From Oxalobacteraceae bacterium OTU3CAMAD1 (GTDB lineage: Bacteria > Pseudomonadota > Gammaproteobacteria > Burkholderiales > Burkholderiaceae_D): a stretch of 64,000 nucleotides of DNA. Location of the stretch: contig CP099650.1 in NCBI GenBank assembly GCA_024123915.1, positions 7,006,001-7,070,000 on the forward strand, in the 5' to 3' direction. A program made the position numbers and the translations under genes. The notes under the pieces were generated by a model. The model was not told the origin of the DNA and searched no databases. It saw only the letters and a list, made by a program, of their open reading frames with translations. This document shows positions 17,955-30,620 of this stretch, piece after piece. How positions within the stretch are numbered: the stretch's first letter is position 1; every line of letters starts with the position of its first letter.

Positions 17955-18739
17955 CGGCGCACCCAGTCGGCGGCGGCCTGCGTCATCTCGCGCAGCAGCC
18001 CCCTCACCTGCTCGGCGCGGTCGGTCCGGTAACCGTACGGCGCTTCCTCGTCCATATAAGTCGACTGGCACATCTCCAGCTGGATCGCGTGCACGTTCGC
18101 ACCCGGCCTGCCGTAGAAGCGCGTGATATGACCACCCTTGAAACGGCCGTTGACGGCCACGCTGTAGCGTTCCTGCGCCAGCGCGCGCGACACCACCGCT
18201 TCGCTCAGCCCCGGCGCGCAGGTGACGCCGTCGGCGGTGCCGAAGTTCAGGTCGGGCAGCTTGCCCTCGAAGAAACGCGGCACGTGCGAGGCGATCGAAT
18301 GCGCGTCCCACAACGCCACCGCGCCGTGCAGCGCCAGCAACCGGTCCAGCTCCGCGCGCAGCCGCTCGTGATACGGTTTCCAGTAAAGGCCCAGGCGGCG
18401 TTCGACCTCCGCCTGGTCCGGCACCCGGCCCTCCAGATACAGCGGCTCGCGGTGGAAGGTATCGACCGGGCACAAACCCGTCGTGTCCTGCCCGGGATAC
18501 AGGTTGGTGTTTTCCGGCGGCCGGTTCAAATCGATCACATAGCGCGACCACCGCGCCGACAGGGTCGATGCGCCCATCTCGCCAAGGAAATCGTACAGGC
18601 GCGCCAGATGCCAGTCGGTGTCCTGCTTGTCAACGGCGGCAGGCGTCATCGTCGCCGCGACGTCGTCGGGAATGTCCGTGCCCACGTGCGGCATGGACAC
18701 CAGCAAGGGAATGCTACCTGCTTTGAACTGATAATCCAT
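17951..18739 (-). CDS. hutG: N-formylglutamate deformylase
   Basis: Last step of the five-step histidine pathway: N-formylglutamate to glutamate plus formate. The 262-residue protein opens LLVSMPHVGTDIPDDV, and contains DTDWHLARLYDF, VIDLNRPPENTNLYPGQ and ALWDAHSI with the metal-ligand residues of the FGase family. The ATG at 18737-18739 is chosen because the preceding in-frame ATG (18784) lies inside hutH. Its stop overlaps the hutF start. Confidence 0.95.
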   Translation of the reverse strand: MDYQFKAGSIPLLVSMPHVGTDIPDDVAATMTPAAVDKQDTDWHLARLYDFLGEMGASTLSARWSRYVIDLNRPPENTNLYPGQDTTGLCPVDTFHREPLYLEGRVPDQAEVERRLGLYWKPYHERLRAELDRLLALHGAVALWDAHSIASHVPRFFEGKLPDLNFGTADGVTCAPGLSEAVVSRALAQERYSVAVNGRFKGGHITRFYGRPGANVHAIQLEMCQSTYMDEEAPYGYRTDRAEQVRGLLREMTQAAADWVRR

Positions 18740-18750
18740 GGCGCCCCCGG

Positions 18751-20298
18751 TTATGGATGCAGCGATATAAACAACTCCTTGCACGACGCGCTCAACTCGC
18801 CGCGCATGACCATGCCCTTGGCGGCCTCGATATCCGGGGCGAAGAAGCGGTCCTGGTCGTAGACCGCCACATTCCGGCGCAATTGCGCATGCACGTGCTC
18901 CAGATGCGGAGAGGTCGTCAGCGGCCGATGGAAATCAATCCCTTGCGCCGCCGCCAGCAGCTCGATACCGATGATCACCGCCGTATTCTGCGCCATGTCG
19001 TCCAGACGGCGCGCCGCGTACGTCGCCATGCTGACGTGGTCCTCCTGGTTGGCGGAAGTGGGGATGGTGTCGACGCTGCCCGGATGGGCCAGCGACTTGT
19101 TCTCCGACGCCAGCGCGGCGGCGGTGACGTGGGCGATCATGAAGCCCGAGTTCAGGCCCGGTTCGCGCACCAGGAACGGCGGCAGGCCGGACAAAGTGGC
19201 ATCGATCAGCAGCGCGATGCGGCGCTCCGAGATGCTGCCGATTTCGGCGATCGCCAGCGCCAGCGTGTCGGCGGCGAAGGCCACCGGCTCGGCGTGGAAG
19301 TTACCGCCCGAGACCACCACCGACAGCTCGCCGTCCTTGAACAGCAGCGGATTGTCGGTCACGGCGTTGGCCTCGATCAGCAGCGTGCGGGCGGCGTTGC
19401 CGATGATGTCCCAGCAGGCGCCCATGACTTGCGGCTGGCAGCGCAGGCAATACGGATCTTGCACGCGCTCGTCGCCGACCAGGTGCGAGGCGCGGATCGC
19501 GCTGTCGCTCACCAGTCGGCGGTAGATCGACGCGGCGGCGATCTGGCCCGGCTGGCCGCGCACCTCGTGCACGCGGGCGTCGAACGGCGAATCGCTGCCC
19601 TTGGCGGCGTCCAGCGACAGCGCGCCGGACACCATGCCCGCCTCCAGCAGGCGTTCGGCCATGAACAAGCCATGCAGCGCCAACGCGGCCGAGACCTGGG
19701 TGCCGTTGATTAGCGCCAGGCCCTCCTTCGCGGCCAGCACCACCGGTGCGATGCCGGCGGCCTTGAGGGCGTCGGCGGCCGGCGTGATCTTGCCGTTGAA
19801 GCGCACGTCGCCCACGCCCAGCATGGCCAGGGTCATGTGCGACAGCGGCGCCAGGTCGCCCGAGGCGCCGACCGAACCCTTGGCCGGGATGGCGGGCATG
19901 ATGCCGGCGTTGTACAGCGCGATCAGGGTCTCGACGATCAACGGGCGCACGCCGGAGTAGCCGCGCGCCAGGCTGCCGATCTTCATCAGCATGATCAGGC
20001 GGCAGACGGCGTCCGACAGCAGCTCGCCGGTGCCGACCGAATGCGACAGGATCAGGTTGCGTTGCAGTTGTTCCAGCTTGTCGTCCGGGATGCGGGTCTT
20101 GGCCAGCAGGCCGAAACCGGTGTTGATGCCGTAGGCGGCGTCGCCCTTGGCGACGATGGCGCGCACGGCGGCGGCGGACGCCTCGATCACCGGCCAGGCT
20201 TCGGCGGCCAGCGACAACGGAGCGGCGGCGGTCCATACGGCGCGCAGTTCGGACAGCGTCATCGCGCCGGGCTTGAGGGTCAATGCGTTAGTGTTCAT
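18751..20298 (-). CDS. hutH: Histidine ammonia-lyase
   Basis: First step of histidine degradation: L-histidine to urocanate and ammonia. A 515-residue protein. The autocatalytic MIO cofactor arises from Ala145-Ser146-Gly147 in [22 protein letters not shown] (residues 56-63) holds the catalytic Tyr, and [14 protein letters not shown] and [10 protein letters not shown] are also family signatures. The gene begins 12 bases after the hutU stop and ends 11 bases before hutG. Confidence 0.97.
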   Translation of the reverse strand: MNTNALTLKPGAMTLSELRAVWTAAAPLSLAAEAWPVIEASAAAVRAIVAKGDAAYGINTGFGLLAKTRIPDDKLEQLQRNLILSHSVGTGELLSDAVCRLIMLMKIGSLARGYSGVRPLIVETLIALYNAGIMPAIPAKGSVGASGDLAPLSHMTLAMLGVGDVRFNGKITPAADALKAAGIAPVVLAAKEGLALINGTQVSAALALHGLFMAERLLEAGMVSGALSLDAAKGSDSPFDARVHEVRGQPGQIAAASIYRRLVSDSAIRASHLVGDERVQDPYCLRCQPQVMGACWDIIGNAARTLLIEANAVTDNPLLFKDGELSVVVSGGNFHAEPVAFAADTLALAIAEIGSISERRIALLIDATLSGLPPFLVREPGLNSGFMIAHVTAAALASENKSLAHPGSVDTIPTSANQEDHVSMATYAARRLDDMAQNTAVIIGIELLAAAQGIDFHRPLTTSPHLEHVHAQLRRNVAVYDQDRFFAPDIEAAKGMVMRGELSASCKELFISLHP

Positions 20299-20310
20299 AG
20301 GTACTCTGAA

Positions 20311-22014
<1,704 letters not shown>

Positions 22015-22040
22015 GGGGCCTCCTGTGGATGATGCCCACA

Positions 22041-22069
22041 AGGATAAGTTGTATAGACAACCAAGTCAA
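22041..22069 (-). promoter_or_regulatory. hut operon sigma-70 promoter
   Basis: On the minus strand TTGACT (22069-22064) and TATCCT (22046-22041) are separated by exactly 17 bases. The -35 matches five of six consensus bases and the -10 four of six with the key TA..xT pattern. Transcription would start about 34 and translation 27 bases downstream of the -10, at hutU. The operator lies in the spacer, so bound repressor would exclude RNA polymerase. Confidence 0.75.
22048..22061. promoter_or_regulatory. HutC-type operator
   Basis: GTTGTATAGACAAC: inverted arms GTTGT/ACAAC around ATAG. HutC repressors of Pseudomonas and Klebsiella are known to bind TTGTATAxACAA-like palindromes, and this matches. 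Urocanate is the known inducer that releases HutC. The position, in the promoter spacer of a hut operon, supports the call. A hutC gene is found at 34188-34940. Confidence 0.8.
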
Positions 22070-22086
22070 CCCCTAACCCAACGGCT

Positions 22087-22116
22087 GGGGTCGTACCCTG
22101 TACGGGGTACGACCCC
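22087..22116. repeat. Palindrome, GGGGTCGTAC family copy 2
   Basis: GGGGTCGTACCC (22087-22098) pairs with GGGTACGACCCC (22105-22116), leaving TGTACG as loop: a near-perfect 30-base palindrome. It lies between the amidohydrolase stop and the hut promoter, where it may end the upstream transcript. Same ten-base core as the elements at 14660 and 41570. Confidence 0.8.
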
Positions 22117-22140
22117 GGGTCACCGGGTTGGCCGTCGCTA

Positions 22141-23820
22141 CTACTTTTTGTACACGCGCTTACCGCCCATCCAGGTCTGCAGCACAACGGTCTTGCCGAT
22201 CTGCTCGGGCGCCACCTTGAACACGTCGCGGTCGATCAGGATGAAATCGGCCCACTTGCCCGGCTCCAGGGAACCGATGACGTTTTCCTGGTTGGCCGCG
22301 TAGGCCGCGTCCAGCGTGAAGCAGCGAAATGCCTCGTTCATCGTCATCGCCTGGTTCTTGTACCAGCCGCCGGCCGGCACGCCGGCGTTGTTCTGGCGCG
22401 TGACGGCGGCGTGCAAGCCCTCGAACGGATTGGGCGACTCCACCGGGAAGTCGGACCCGCAGGCGATCTTCGAACCCTGGTCGAGGAAGGTGCGCCAGGC
22501 GTAGGCGCCCTTGATGCGCTGCGGGCCGACCCGGTGTTCGGCCATGTTCTGGTCCGACGTCGCGTGCGTCGGCTGCATCGACGGGATCACTCCCAGCGGC
22601 TTGAAGCGCGGGATGTCCTCCAGCGCCACCACCTGCGCGTGCTCGATGCGGTGGCGCAGTTGCGCGTTTTTATATTGGGGGATCAGTTGCGCGTAGGCGT
22701 CGAGGATCTGGCGGTTGCCGGCGTCGCCGATGGCGTGGATATTGACCTGATAGCCGGCCCGCATCGCCTTGTTCATCTTGGACAGCATCTCGTCGTTGGG
22801 GTAGAACAGCAGGCCCTTGGTCGACGGCATATCGCTATAGGGCGACATCAAGGCCGCGCCACGGCTGCCCAGGGCGCCGTCCGAATACAGTTTGACGGCC
22901 GCCAGCGCGTAGACGTCGTTGGCGTAGGACTTGAGCGGGCCTTCCCTGGACAGCTCGTCGAAGTCGCCGGCGGTGTCGCCGATCATCGCGTACACCCGCG
23001 CGGTCAGCTTGCCGTGGTCCGCGTAGTCGCGATACAAATCGTCCTGCGCCACCTTGATGCCGGCGTCGTGCACGCTCGTCAGGCCCACCTTGGCCAGCGC
23101 CGCCAGCGCGTTGTCCAGTGTGCCGCGCGCCTGCGCGGGTGTTGGCAGCGGCACAACCTTGTTCACCAGCTCCATGGCGCTGTCGACCAGCACCCCGGTC
23201 GGCTTGCCGTTGGCGTCGCGCTCGATCTTGCCGCCGGCCGGATCGGGCGTGTCCTTGTTGATGCCAGCCATTTCCAGCGCCTTGGTGTTGACCCAGCTGG
23301 CGTGGGCGTCGACCCGGTGCAGCAGCACCGGCCGGTCGTTGACCACGGCGTCCAATTCGGCGGCGGTCGGGAAGCGGCCCAGCTTCCACACCTCCTGGTT
23401 CCAGCCGTAGCCGACGATCCAGGCGTTCTTCGGGTGGCTGCGGCTGAATTCCGCCACCGCGCGCACCGCGCCGCCCAGCGACGTCGCGCTGAACAGGTCG
23501 ACCCCGGAGGCGATCTCGCCCAGCTCGAACACGTGGCCGTGGGCGTCGATCAGCCCAGGCAGCAGGGTTTTGCCCTGGGCGTCGATGTGCTGCGCGTCCG
23601 GCAGCTTGGCCGCCGTGTCCTTTTCGCTGCCCACCGCGATCACCCGTCCCAGATCGTCGAACCCCAGCGACGTGAAGCGCTGCAAGGTGCCCGCCGCCGT
23701 CAGCGTGTAGCCGTTGGCGTGGTCGATGATGGTGTCGGCGTGGGCCGGCGCCAGGATGGTGGACAGGGCAAAAGTCATTGCCGCTGCCAGCGGGGAACGT
23801 TGCAAAGGGGCGGTACGCAT
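22141..23820 (-). CDS. Exported amidohydrolase (YtcJ-like)
   Basis: A 559-residue amidohydrolase of the Amidohydro_3/YtcJ type with a signal peptide (AAAMTFALSTILAPAHA, cleavage near residue 29). Metal-binding motifs seen: LLPGLIDAHGHVFELG, HDAGIKV, NIHAIGDAGNR and the C-terminal CGSDFPVESPNPFEGL. ATG 23818-23820 has GGAGAG upstream. Members hydrolyse diverse amides and carbamates; the substrate here is unknown. Although it precedes hutU in the same direction, a separate hut promoter and palindrome lie between, so it is probably not part of the hut operon. Confidence 0.85.
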   Translation of the reverse strand: MRTAPLQRSPLAAAMTFALSTILAPAHADTIIDHANGYTLTAAGTLQRFTSLGFDDLGRVIAVGSEKDTAAKLPDAQHIDAQGKTLLPGLIDAHGHVFELGEIASGVDLFSATSLGGAVRAVAEFSRSHPKNAWIVGYGWNQEVWKLGRFPTAAELDAVVNDRPVLLHRVDAHASWVNTKALEMAGINKDTPDPAGGKIERDANGKPTGVLVDSAMELVNKVVPLPTPAQARGTLDNALAALAKVGLTSVHDAGIKVAQDDLYRDYADHGKLTARVYAMIGDTAGDFDELSREGPLKSYANDVYALAAVKLYSDGALGSRGAALMSPYSDMPSTKGLLFYPNDEMLSKMNKAMRAGYQVNIHAIGDAGNRQILDAYAQLIPQYKNAQLRHRIEHAQVVALEDIPRFKPLGVIPSMQPTHATSDQNMAEHRVGPQRIKGAYAWRTFLDQGSKIACGSDFPVESPNPFEGLHAAVTRQNNAGVPAGGWYKNQAMTMNEAFRCFTLDAAYAANQENVIGSLEPGKWADFILIDRDVFKVAPEQIGKTVVLQTWMGGKRVYKK

Positions 23821-23967
23821 CAAATCTCTCCATTCGGAAGCAAGATCAGAGTGTAACCAAGTTTGCGCCGTGGTCAATCGAACTCGCCTTGGGTGTCGGG
23901 GTTTTACACCCGGGCGCCCGGGCGGGAGGGGTACAATGGCGGATTCGCCGCTCTCAGAACGCCACAC

Positions 23968-25802
<1,835 letters not shown>

Positions 25803-25806
<4 letters not shown>

Positions 25807-27731
25807 AGCAGGCGCAGCGTCTGCTGCAGCTCGTCGAGCGCGGCCGGTTTGACCAGGTGGAAATCGAAGCCGGCGGCGGCGGTCTTTTCGCGGTCCTCGG
25901 CCGAGCCGAAACCGGTGTGCGCGATCAGCCGGATGCGCGACAGCGCCGAATCGGCGCGCAGCATGCGCGCCAGCGCGTAGCCGTCGACGTTCGGCATGCC
26001 GATGTCGAGGATCATCGCGTGCGGCGCGAATTCGCGCGCGCTCGCCAACGCCGTCGCCGCGTCGTGCGCCAGCCGCACCTCGTAACCCAGCACCTGAAGC
26101 AAATCGCTCAACACCTCACCCGAGTCGACGTTGTCGTCGACCACCAGCAGCCGGTTCAGGCCTTTGGCCGACGCCGGCGTGGGCAAACCCGCGCCTGCCG
26201 AGAAGGATGCCCCGGCCTGGGCGGCGCCGGGCGCCACCAGCACCGGCAGCTCGATGACGAAGCTGCTGCCCTGGTCCGTGCCGGCGCTTTCGGCGTACAC
26301 CGTCCCGCCATGCATTTGCACCATCTTCGACACCAGCGACAGGCCGATGCCCAGGCCGTCGTGCGCGCGGTCGTGCGTCGACGCGCCCTGCGCAAACATG
26401 TCGAAGATGCGCGGCAGGTTTTCGGTCGAGATGCCGATGCCGTTGTCGCGCACCGCGATGCGCACGCGGTCCGGCGCCGGCAACGTCACCTCCAGCCGGA
26501 TCTCGCCGCCAACGACGGTGAACTTGGCCGCGTTGTGCAGCAGGTTGCCGACTGCCTGCGCCAGCCGCACCGGGTCGCCGTGCAGGCGAATCGGCTGCGG
26601 CGGAACGGCGACGGTCAAGGTGTGGCCGCGCGATTCCATCAACGGCCGGGCCGTCTCCAGCGCCGGTTCCAGCACCGTTTGCAGCTCCAGGTCCTCCAGC
26701 TTCAGCGCCAGCTTGCCCTCGGAGATGCGGGCCACGTCGAGCAGGTCGTCCACCAGCCGCGCCAGATGGCCCACTTGGCGCATGATCACCTGGCGCGCCT
26801 TGCGGTGCACCTCCACCTGGCTGGCGTCCGCCACGCCCATCAGCGCGACCGCGTTGCGGATCGGGCTCAATGGGTTGCGCAGCTCGTGCGCCAGGGTCGC
26901 CAGGAAGTCGTTCTTGTTGTCGTCGGCCGCGCGCAGCAGGCCTTCCATGGTTTTACGCTGCGTAATGTCGCTGCTGATGCGGGCGATGCGGTAAGGCGTG
27001 TGGCCGGCGTCGCGCACCTGGAAGGCGCGGTCGCGCACCCAGCGCAAGGTGCCGTCGGCCAGCAGCAGGCGGTACTCCTCGTCGTAATGCTCGCCGTGCT
27101 GCGCCGCTTCCCAGCGGGCGGCGACGGCGATGCGGTCGTCGGCGTGGAGGGCGTTGAGCCAGTCGCCGGTGTTTTGCTGCAGCTGCGCCGCCGCCCGGCC
27201 CCAGAAGGTATCGTAGGCGTTGTTCACATACAGCAGGTCGCGGCTTTGCAGGTCGAACATCCAGAACACGTCCTCGATGTTCTCGGTCAGTTGGCGGAAG
27301 CGCTCCTCGCTGTTGCGCAGCTCCGTCTGCGTGCGCTGCAGGCGCAGCAGCGCGTTGACATTGGCCACCAGTTCGTCGGCCTCGATCGGCGCCGCCAGGT
27401 AGTTGTCGGCGCCGCCCTCCAGGCCACGGATCTTGTCGTCGCGCCCCGTCAGCGCGGCCGACGTTTGCAGCACCAGCACGCCGGCCGTCAGCGGATCGTC
27501 CTTGATCCGGCGGCACACCTCGATGCCATTGATGTCGGGCAGTTTAACGTCCAGCAGCACCAGCGCCGGCAACATCTGGCGCGTCAGCGCCAGTCCGTCA
27601 GTGCCGTTGGCCGCCTCCACCACCTTGAAGCCGGCGCCGTGCAGGATGCGCGTCTTGACATAGCGCGCGCCGTCATTGTCGTCGACATTGAGGATCAATA
27701 TGCTGTCATGGTTCATGGCGTTGTCTTTCAT
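25803..27731 (-). CDS. Hybrid sensor kinase REC-PAS-HisKA-HATPase-REC (stressosome locus)
   Basis: A 642-residue cytoplasmic hybrid. Residues ~10-130: receiver with phospho-acceptor Asp61 (VLLDVKLPD). Residues ~145-265: PAS domain. Residues ~275-340: HisKA with His282 (FLATLAHELRNPLSP). Then HATPase (NLLHNAAKF, DNGIGIS, GLGIGLSLV). Residues ~515-642: second receiver with Asp576 (MILDIGMPNVDG). No transmembrane segments, so it takes its input from inside. The N-terminal receiver has Ala114 where most receivers have an invariant Lys (YLAAPIE). The start overlaps the stop of the preceding histidine kinase (ATGA 27728-27731). It is the last gene of the rsb cluster and the likely output branch, resembling the two-component genes downstream of Vibrio stressosome genes. 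Confidence 0.87.
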
Positions 27732-29119
27732 GGCGCGCTGTCGATGACGCCTTCGGGCCGGCGCGGCAAATGCAGCGAAAAGGTCGAACCGGCGCCGATC
27801 ACACTGGCCACGTCCACCGAACCGCCCAGCAGCTGCGCCAACTGGCGGCACAGCGGCAACCCCAGGCCCGTGCCCTTGGCGCCGGCCTGCAGCGGATGGG
27901 CGATCTGGCTGAATTCCTCGAAAATCAGTTGCAGGTTGTCGGCCTCGATGCCGATGCCGGTGTCGCTGACGGTGAAGGTGAGCTGGTCGCCGCCATCGTC
28001 GAGCAGCGCCACCTCCACCTGGCCGGCCTGGGTGAACTTGAGCGCGTTGGAGATGAAGTTGCGCAGGATCTGCGCCACCTTGGGCTCGTCCGACAGCAGC
28101 CGGCAAGGCGCCGCCGGCGCGACGAACACCAGCTCGACGTCGGGATTGCGCGTCAGCGGCCGCAGCATGCCCTTGAGGGTGCTGAAGAGGTTCTCGATGT
28201 CGATCGGCGCGATCGTCAGCTCCACCTTGCCCGCTTCGATCTTGGCCAGGTCCAGCAGGTCGTTGACCAGCTCCGACAGGTCGAAGGCGGCGCTGGCGAT
28301 GTAGCCGACCTGGCGCTCCTGCTCCGGGGTCAGCTCGCCGTCCATGCGGTCGAGCAGCAGCTTGGCCAGCGCGCGGATCGAGCTCAATGGCGTGCGCAGT
28401 TCGTGACTGGTGTTGGACAGGAAGCGCGATTTCATCTCGTCGGCCTTGCGCAGGCGCTCGGCCTTTTCCTCGATCTCGGCGTACAGCGCCACCACGCCGC
28501 GGTTGGTGTCCTCCAGCTCGCGCGTGAGCGACAACAGGTCGTCCTGGCGCTCGCGCAGCTCGGCCAGGGCGGCGCCCAGCTCGCGGTTTTGCTGCTGCAT
28601 TTCCGAATACGTGTTCTGCACCGGGCTGGCCGCCAGCTCGGCGCCGACCCGCGCCAGGCCGGCGGCGTCGATGCGCTGGCCGGCCGGCAGATCCTTGCGC
28701 ATGACCACCGTCAGGCCGCCGCCGGCCGCGTGTTCGACCTCGCAGTCGTCCATCAGCCGCCGGGCGGTGAGGATGGCGTTGTCGAACTGCGCCGCCGCCG
28801 ATTCCATCTCGACGCCTGCCGCCGCCACGGGCGGCGTGAAGGCCGACAGCGAACCCTGCGCCGACACCGGCCGCGCCTCGGCCCGGATCGACACCGTCAA
28901 TTGCGCCACCAGGCCGCGCTGGTCGAGCGCGAACTGCCCGCGCCCGCCCGACAGCCGGCCGTAGGCGCAGCGCGCCACCTCGGAGACCGCCGTCGCCACC
29001 CGCACCTGGTCCTGCACGCCGAAGCCGAGCAGGCCGGAGATCTGGCGCGCGCGCTGGCGCACCAGCACCACGTCAGGCTCGCTATCGATGCCAACTTGCA
29101 GAATGCGGGTAAGCGACAT
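27728..29119 (-). CDS. Histidine kinase with N-terminal degenerate RsbT-like domain
   Basis: A 463-residue soluble kinase. Residues ~8-140 align with RsbT (DVVLVRQRARQ, then TAVSEVARCAYG against TAASELARNTIKYG in the RsbT of this locus), but the N-box Asn is Cys51 and no DxGxG or GLGLG box is left, so this domain should not bind ATP. A coiled coil (~170-230) leads to HisKA with His239 (FLSNTSHELRTPLSS) and a complete HATPase (NFISNALKF, DTGIGIE, GTGLGLPLC). The start overlaps the RsbX-like stop by one base (TGATG). Likely role: reads the stressosome through the RsbT-like part and phosphorylates the next gene's receiver(s). Confidence 0.85.
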   Translation of the reverse strand: MSLTRILQVGIDSEPDVVLVRQRARQISGLLGFGVQDQVRVATAVSEVARCAYGRLSGGRGQFALDQRGLVAQLTVSIRAEARPVSAQGSLSAFTPPVAAAGVEMESAAAQFDNAILTARRLMDDCEVEHAAGGGLTVVMRKDLPAGQRIDAAGLARVGAELAASPVQNTYSEMQQQNRELGAALAELRERQDDLLSLTRELEDTNRGVVALYAEIEEKAERLRKADEMKSRFLSNTSHELRTPLSSIRALAKLLLDRMDGELTPEQERQVGYIASAAFDLSELVNDLLDLAKIEAGKVELTIAPIDIENLFSTLKGMLRPLTRNPDVELVFVAPAAPCRLLSDEPKVAQILRNFISNALKFTQAGQVEVALLDDGGDQLTFTVSDTGIGIEADNLQLIFEEFSQIAHPLQAGAKGTGLGLPLCRQLAQLLGGSVDVASVIGAGSTFSLHLPRRPEGVIDSAP

Positions 29120-30165
29120 CAACGTTCTCCAGGACAGCGTTGCACCAACACGCAGGCGTCGTCGCGCACGCGCGCGTGGTCGCGCAGCAGCACCGCCGCA
29201 ATGATCGCCGGATCGCACGCTGCCAGGCCCGGGTACTGCGCCAGGTCCCACTGCGTGGCGATGCCGTCGCTGGCGAGGATCACCAGCGCGCCGGGCGGGC
29301 ATGGCAGCACGAACTCCTGCACCTTACGAATATTGTGGCCGACGATGCCGTTGTGCGACATCATCTGGCGGCGTTCCTCGCCGTCGATCACACAAGCGCC
29401 GATGTTGCCGACGCCGGCGAAGGACAGCTGGCGCGCCTCCAGGTCCAGCAGCGCGATCGCCTGCGCCGCGCCGCGCGTGGGCCGCAGCGCCGCGTGGCAT
29501 ACCTCGATCTGTTGCGCCGGACGCATGCCCGGCTGCAGCGCCATCGCGTCGACGGCGGCGCGGCCGGCCTTGGCCGCTTCCGGTCCGTGTCCCAGGCCGT
29601 CGACCACCATCAACGCGATGGCGTGCCGCTGGCGCGCCACCAGCCAGGCGTCGCCGCTCTCGGTCTCGCCGGCCAGCGGCAGGCAAACCGCGCCCGACAA
29701 GGAAGGGGACGGCGCTGGCGCCGGCGATGGCGCCCCCGCGCCGGTGCGCGGCCACAGCCGCATGCAGAACACCGCACCCTTGCCGGGCACGGCGTAAACG
29801 TCGAATTCGTCGGCCAGGCGGCGCATCGCCCCCAGGCCGGTGCCGGCGGTGCCGGCGCTGGAGACGCCGTCGCGCAGCGCCTGCCCCAGGTTGGCGATGC
29901 CGGGGCCCTTGTCGAGCGCCAGAATCTCGACGCCGGCGCTGTCGCCGCTAAACACCGGCAACAGCGCAATGCGCCCCTCGCCGGCGTGCTTGAGGATGTT
30001 GGTGGCGGCCTCGCTGATGACGATGGCGACCTGGCCGCTTCGCACATCGTCGAAGCCGGCGTCCTGCGCCATGCGCTGGCCGCAACGGCGGGCGCTGGCG
30101 ATATCACTCGGATGAACAATTGAAAACCACTGCTGGCCGTCGAACGAACTGGCTATTTTTTCCAT
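29119..30165 (-). CDS. RsbX-like phosphatase fused to an RsbT-like ATPase domain
   Basis: A 348-residue protein with two parts. Residues ~12-138 form a GHKL ATP-binding domain of the RsbT/RsbW class with N-box Asn56 (SEAATNILKH), G1 box DKGPGI (85-90) and G2 box GTGLGAMRR. After a Pro/Ala/Ser linker, residues ~165-345 form a PP2C/SpoIIE phosphatase like RsbX, with metal-binding Asp172 (GDAW), Asp189 (VVDGLGHG) and ILASDGI. RsbX dephosphorylates RsbR and RsbS to reset the stressosome. Having kinase and phosphatase in one chain would let it set both arms. Its start lies inside rsbT (13-base overlap). Confidence 0.88.
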   Translation of the reverse strand: MEKIASSFDGQQWFSIVHPSDIASARRCGQRMAQDAGFDDVRSGQVAIVISEAATNILKHAGEGRIALLPVFSGDSAGVEILALDKGPGIANLGQALRDGVSSAGTAGTGLGAMRRLADEFDVYAVPGKGAVFCMRLWPRTGAGAPSPAPAPSPSLSGAVCLPLAGETESGDAWLVARQRHAIALMVVDGLGHGPEAAKAGRAAVDAMALQPGMRPAQQIEVCHAALRPTRGAAQAIALLDLEARQLSFAGVGNIGACVIDGEERRQMMSHNGIVGHNIRKVQEFVLPCPPGALVILASDGIATQWDLAQYPGLAACDPAIIAAVLLRDHARVRDDACVLVQRCPGER

Positions 30166-30620
30166 TTGACGACCGCCACGGCGGTGCCCTCTCCACTGCG
30201 TGAATCGATGTCGAATTCGTCAACAAGTCTTTTGGCGCCGCCCAGGCCGAGGCCCAGGCCGCCGCCGCTGGTGTAACCGTCGCGCAGCGCCTGCGCGATG
30301 TCGGCGATGCCTGGGCCGTCGTCGGCGAACACCAGCCGCAGGCCATGGCGCACGCCATCCGTCAGGTCCTGCGCGACAACCATGCCGCCGCCGCCATATT
30401 TAATGGTATTGCGCGCCAGTTCGCTGGCGGCCGTCACCAGCTTGGTCTGCTCGACCAGGCTCAGTTTGAGCGCCAGCGCGTGCTCGCGCACCACCCGGCG
30501 CACGGCCACGACATGCTCGTCGGTGCGCAACGGCAACGTTTGGCTGGCGCGCACCATGCGGTCCGCTTCCAGCAGCGGCGAGGCGAAGCGGACCGGGTCC
30601 GCTGACGACGCACCGTTCAT
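30153..30620 (-). CDS. rsbT: Stressosome switch kinase RsbT
   Basis: A 155-residue serine/threonine kinase of the anti-sigma-factor (GHKL) fold. N-box Asn71 (ELARNTIKYG), G1 box DDGPGI (101-106) and G2 box GLGLGLGG (121-128) are all intact. By analogy with Bacillus, RsbT sits on RsbR/RsbS, phosphorylates both on stress and leaves to activate a partner. In Bacillus the partner is the RsbU phosphatase; no RsbU is encoded here. Its start overlaps the rsbS stop by four bases (ATGA). Confidence 0.92.
   Translation of the reverse strand: MNGASSADPVRFASPLLEADRMVRASQTLPLRTDEHVVAVRRVVREHALALKLSLVEQTKLVTAASELARNTIKYGGGGMVVAQDLTDGVRHGLRLVFADDGPGIADIAQALRDGYTSGGGLGLGLGGAKRLVDEFDIDSRSGEGTAVAVVKWKK

Noticed and set aside
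22141..23820. Exported amidohydrolase as a hut pathway enzyme
   Set aside because: It has a signal peptide and is separated from hutU by a palindrome and a separate promoter; hutI and hutF already fill the amidohydrolase steps.
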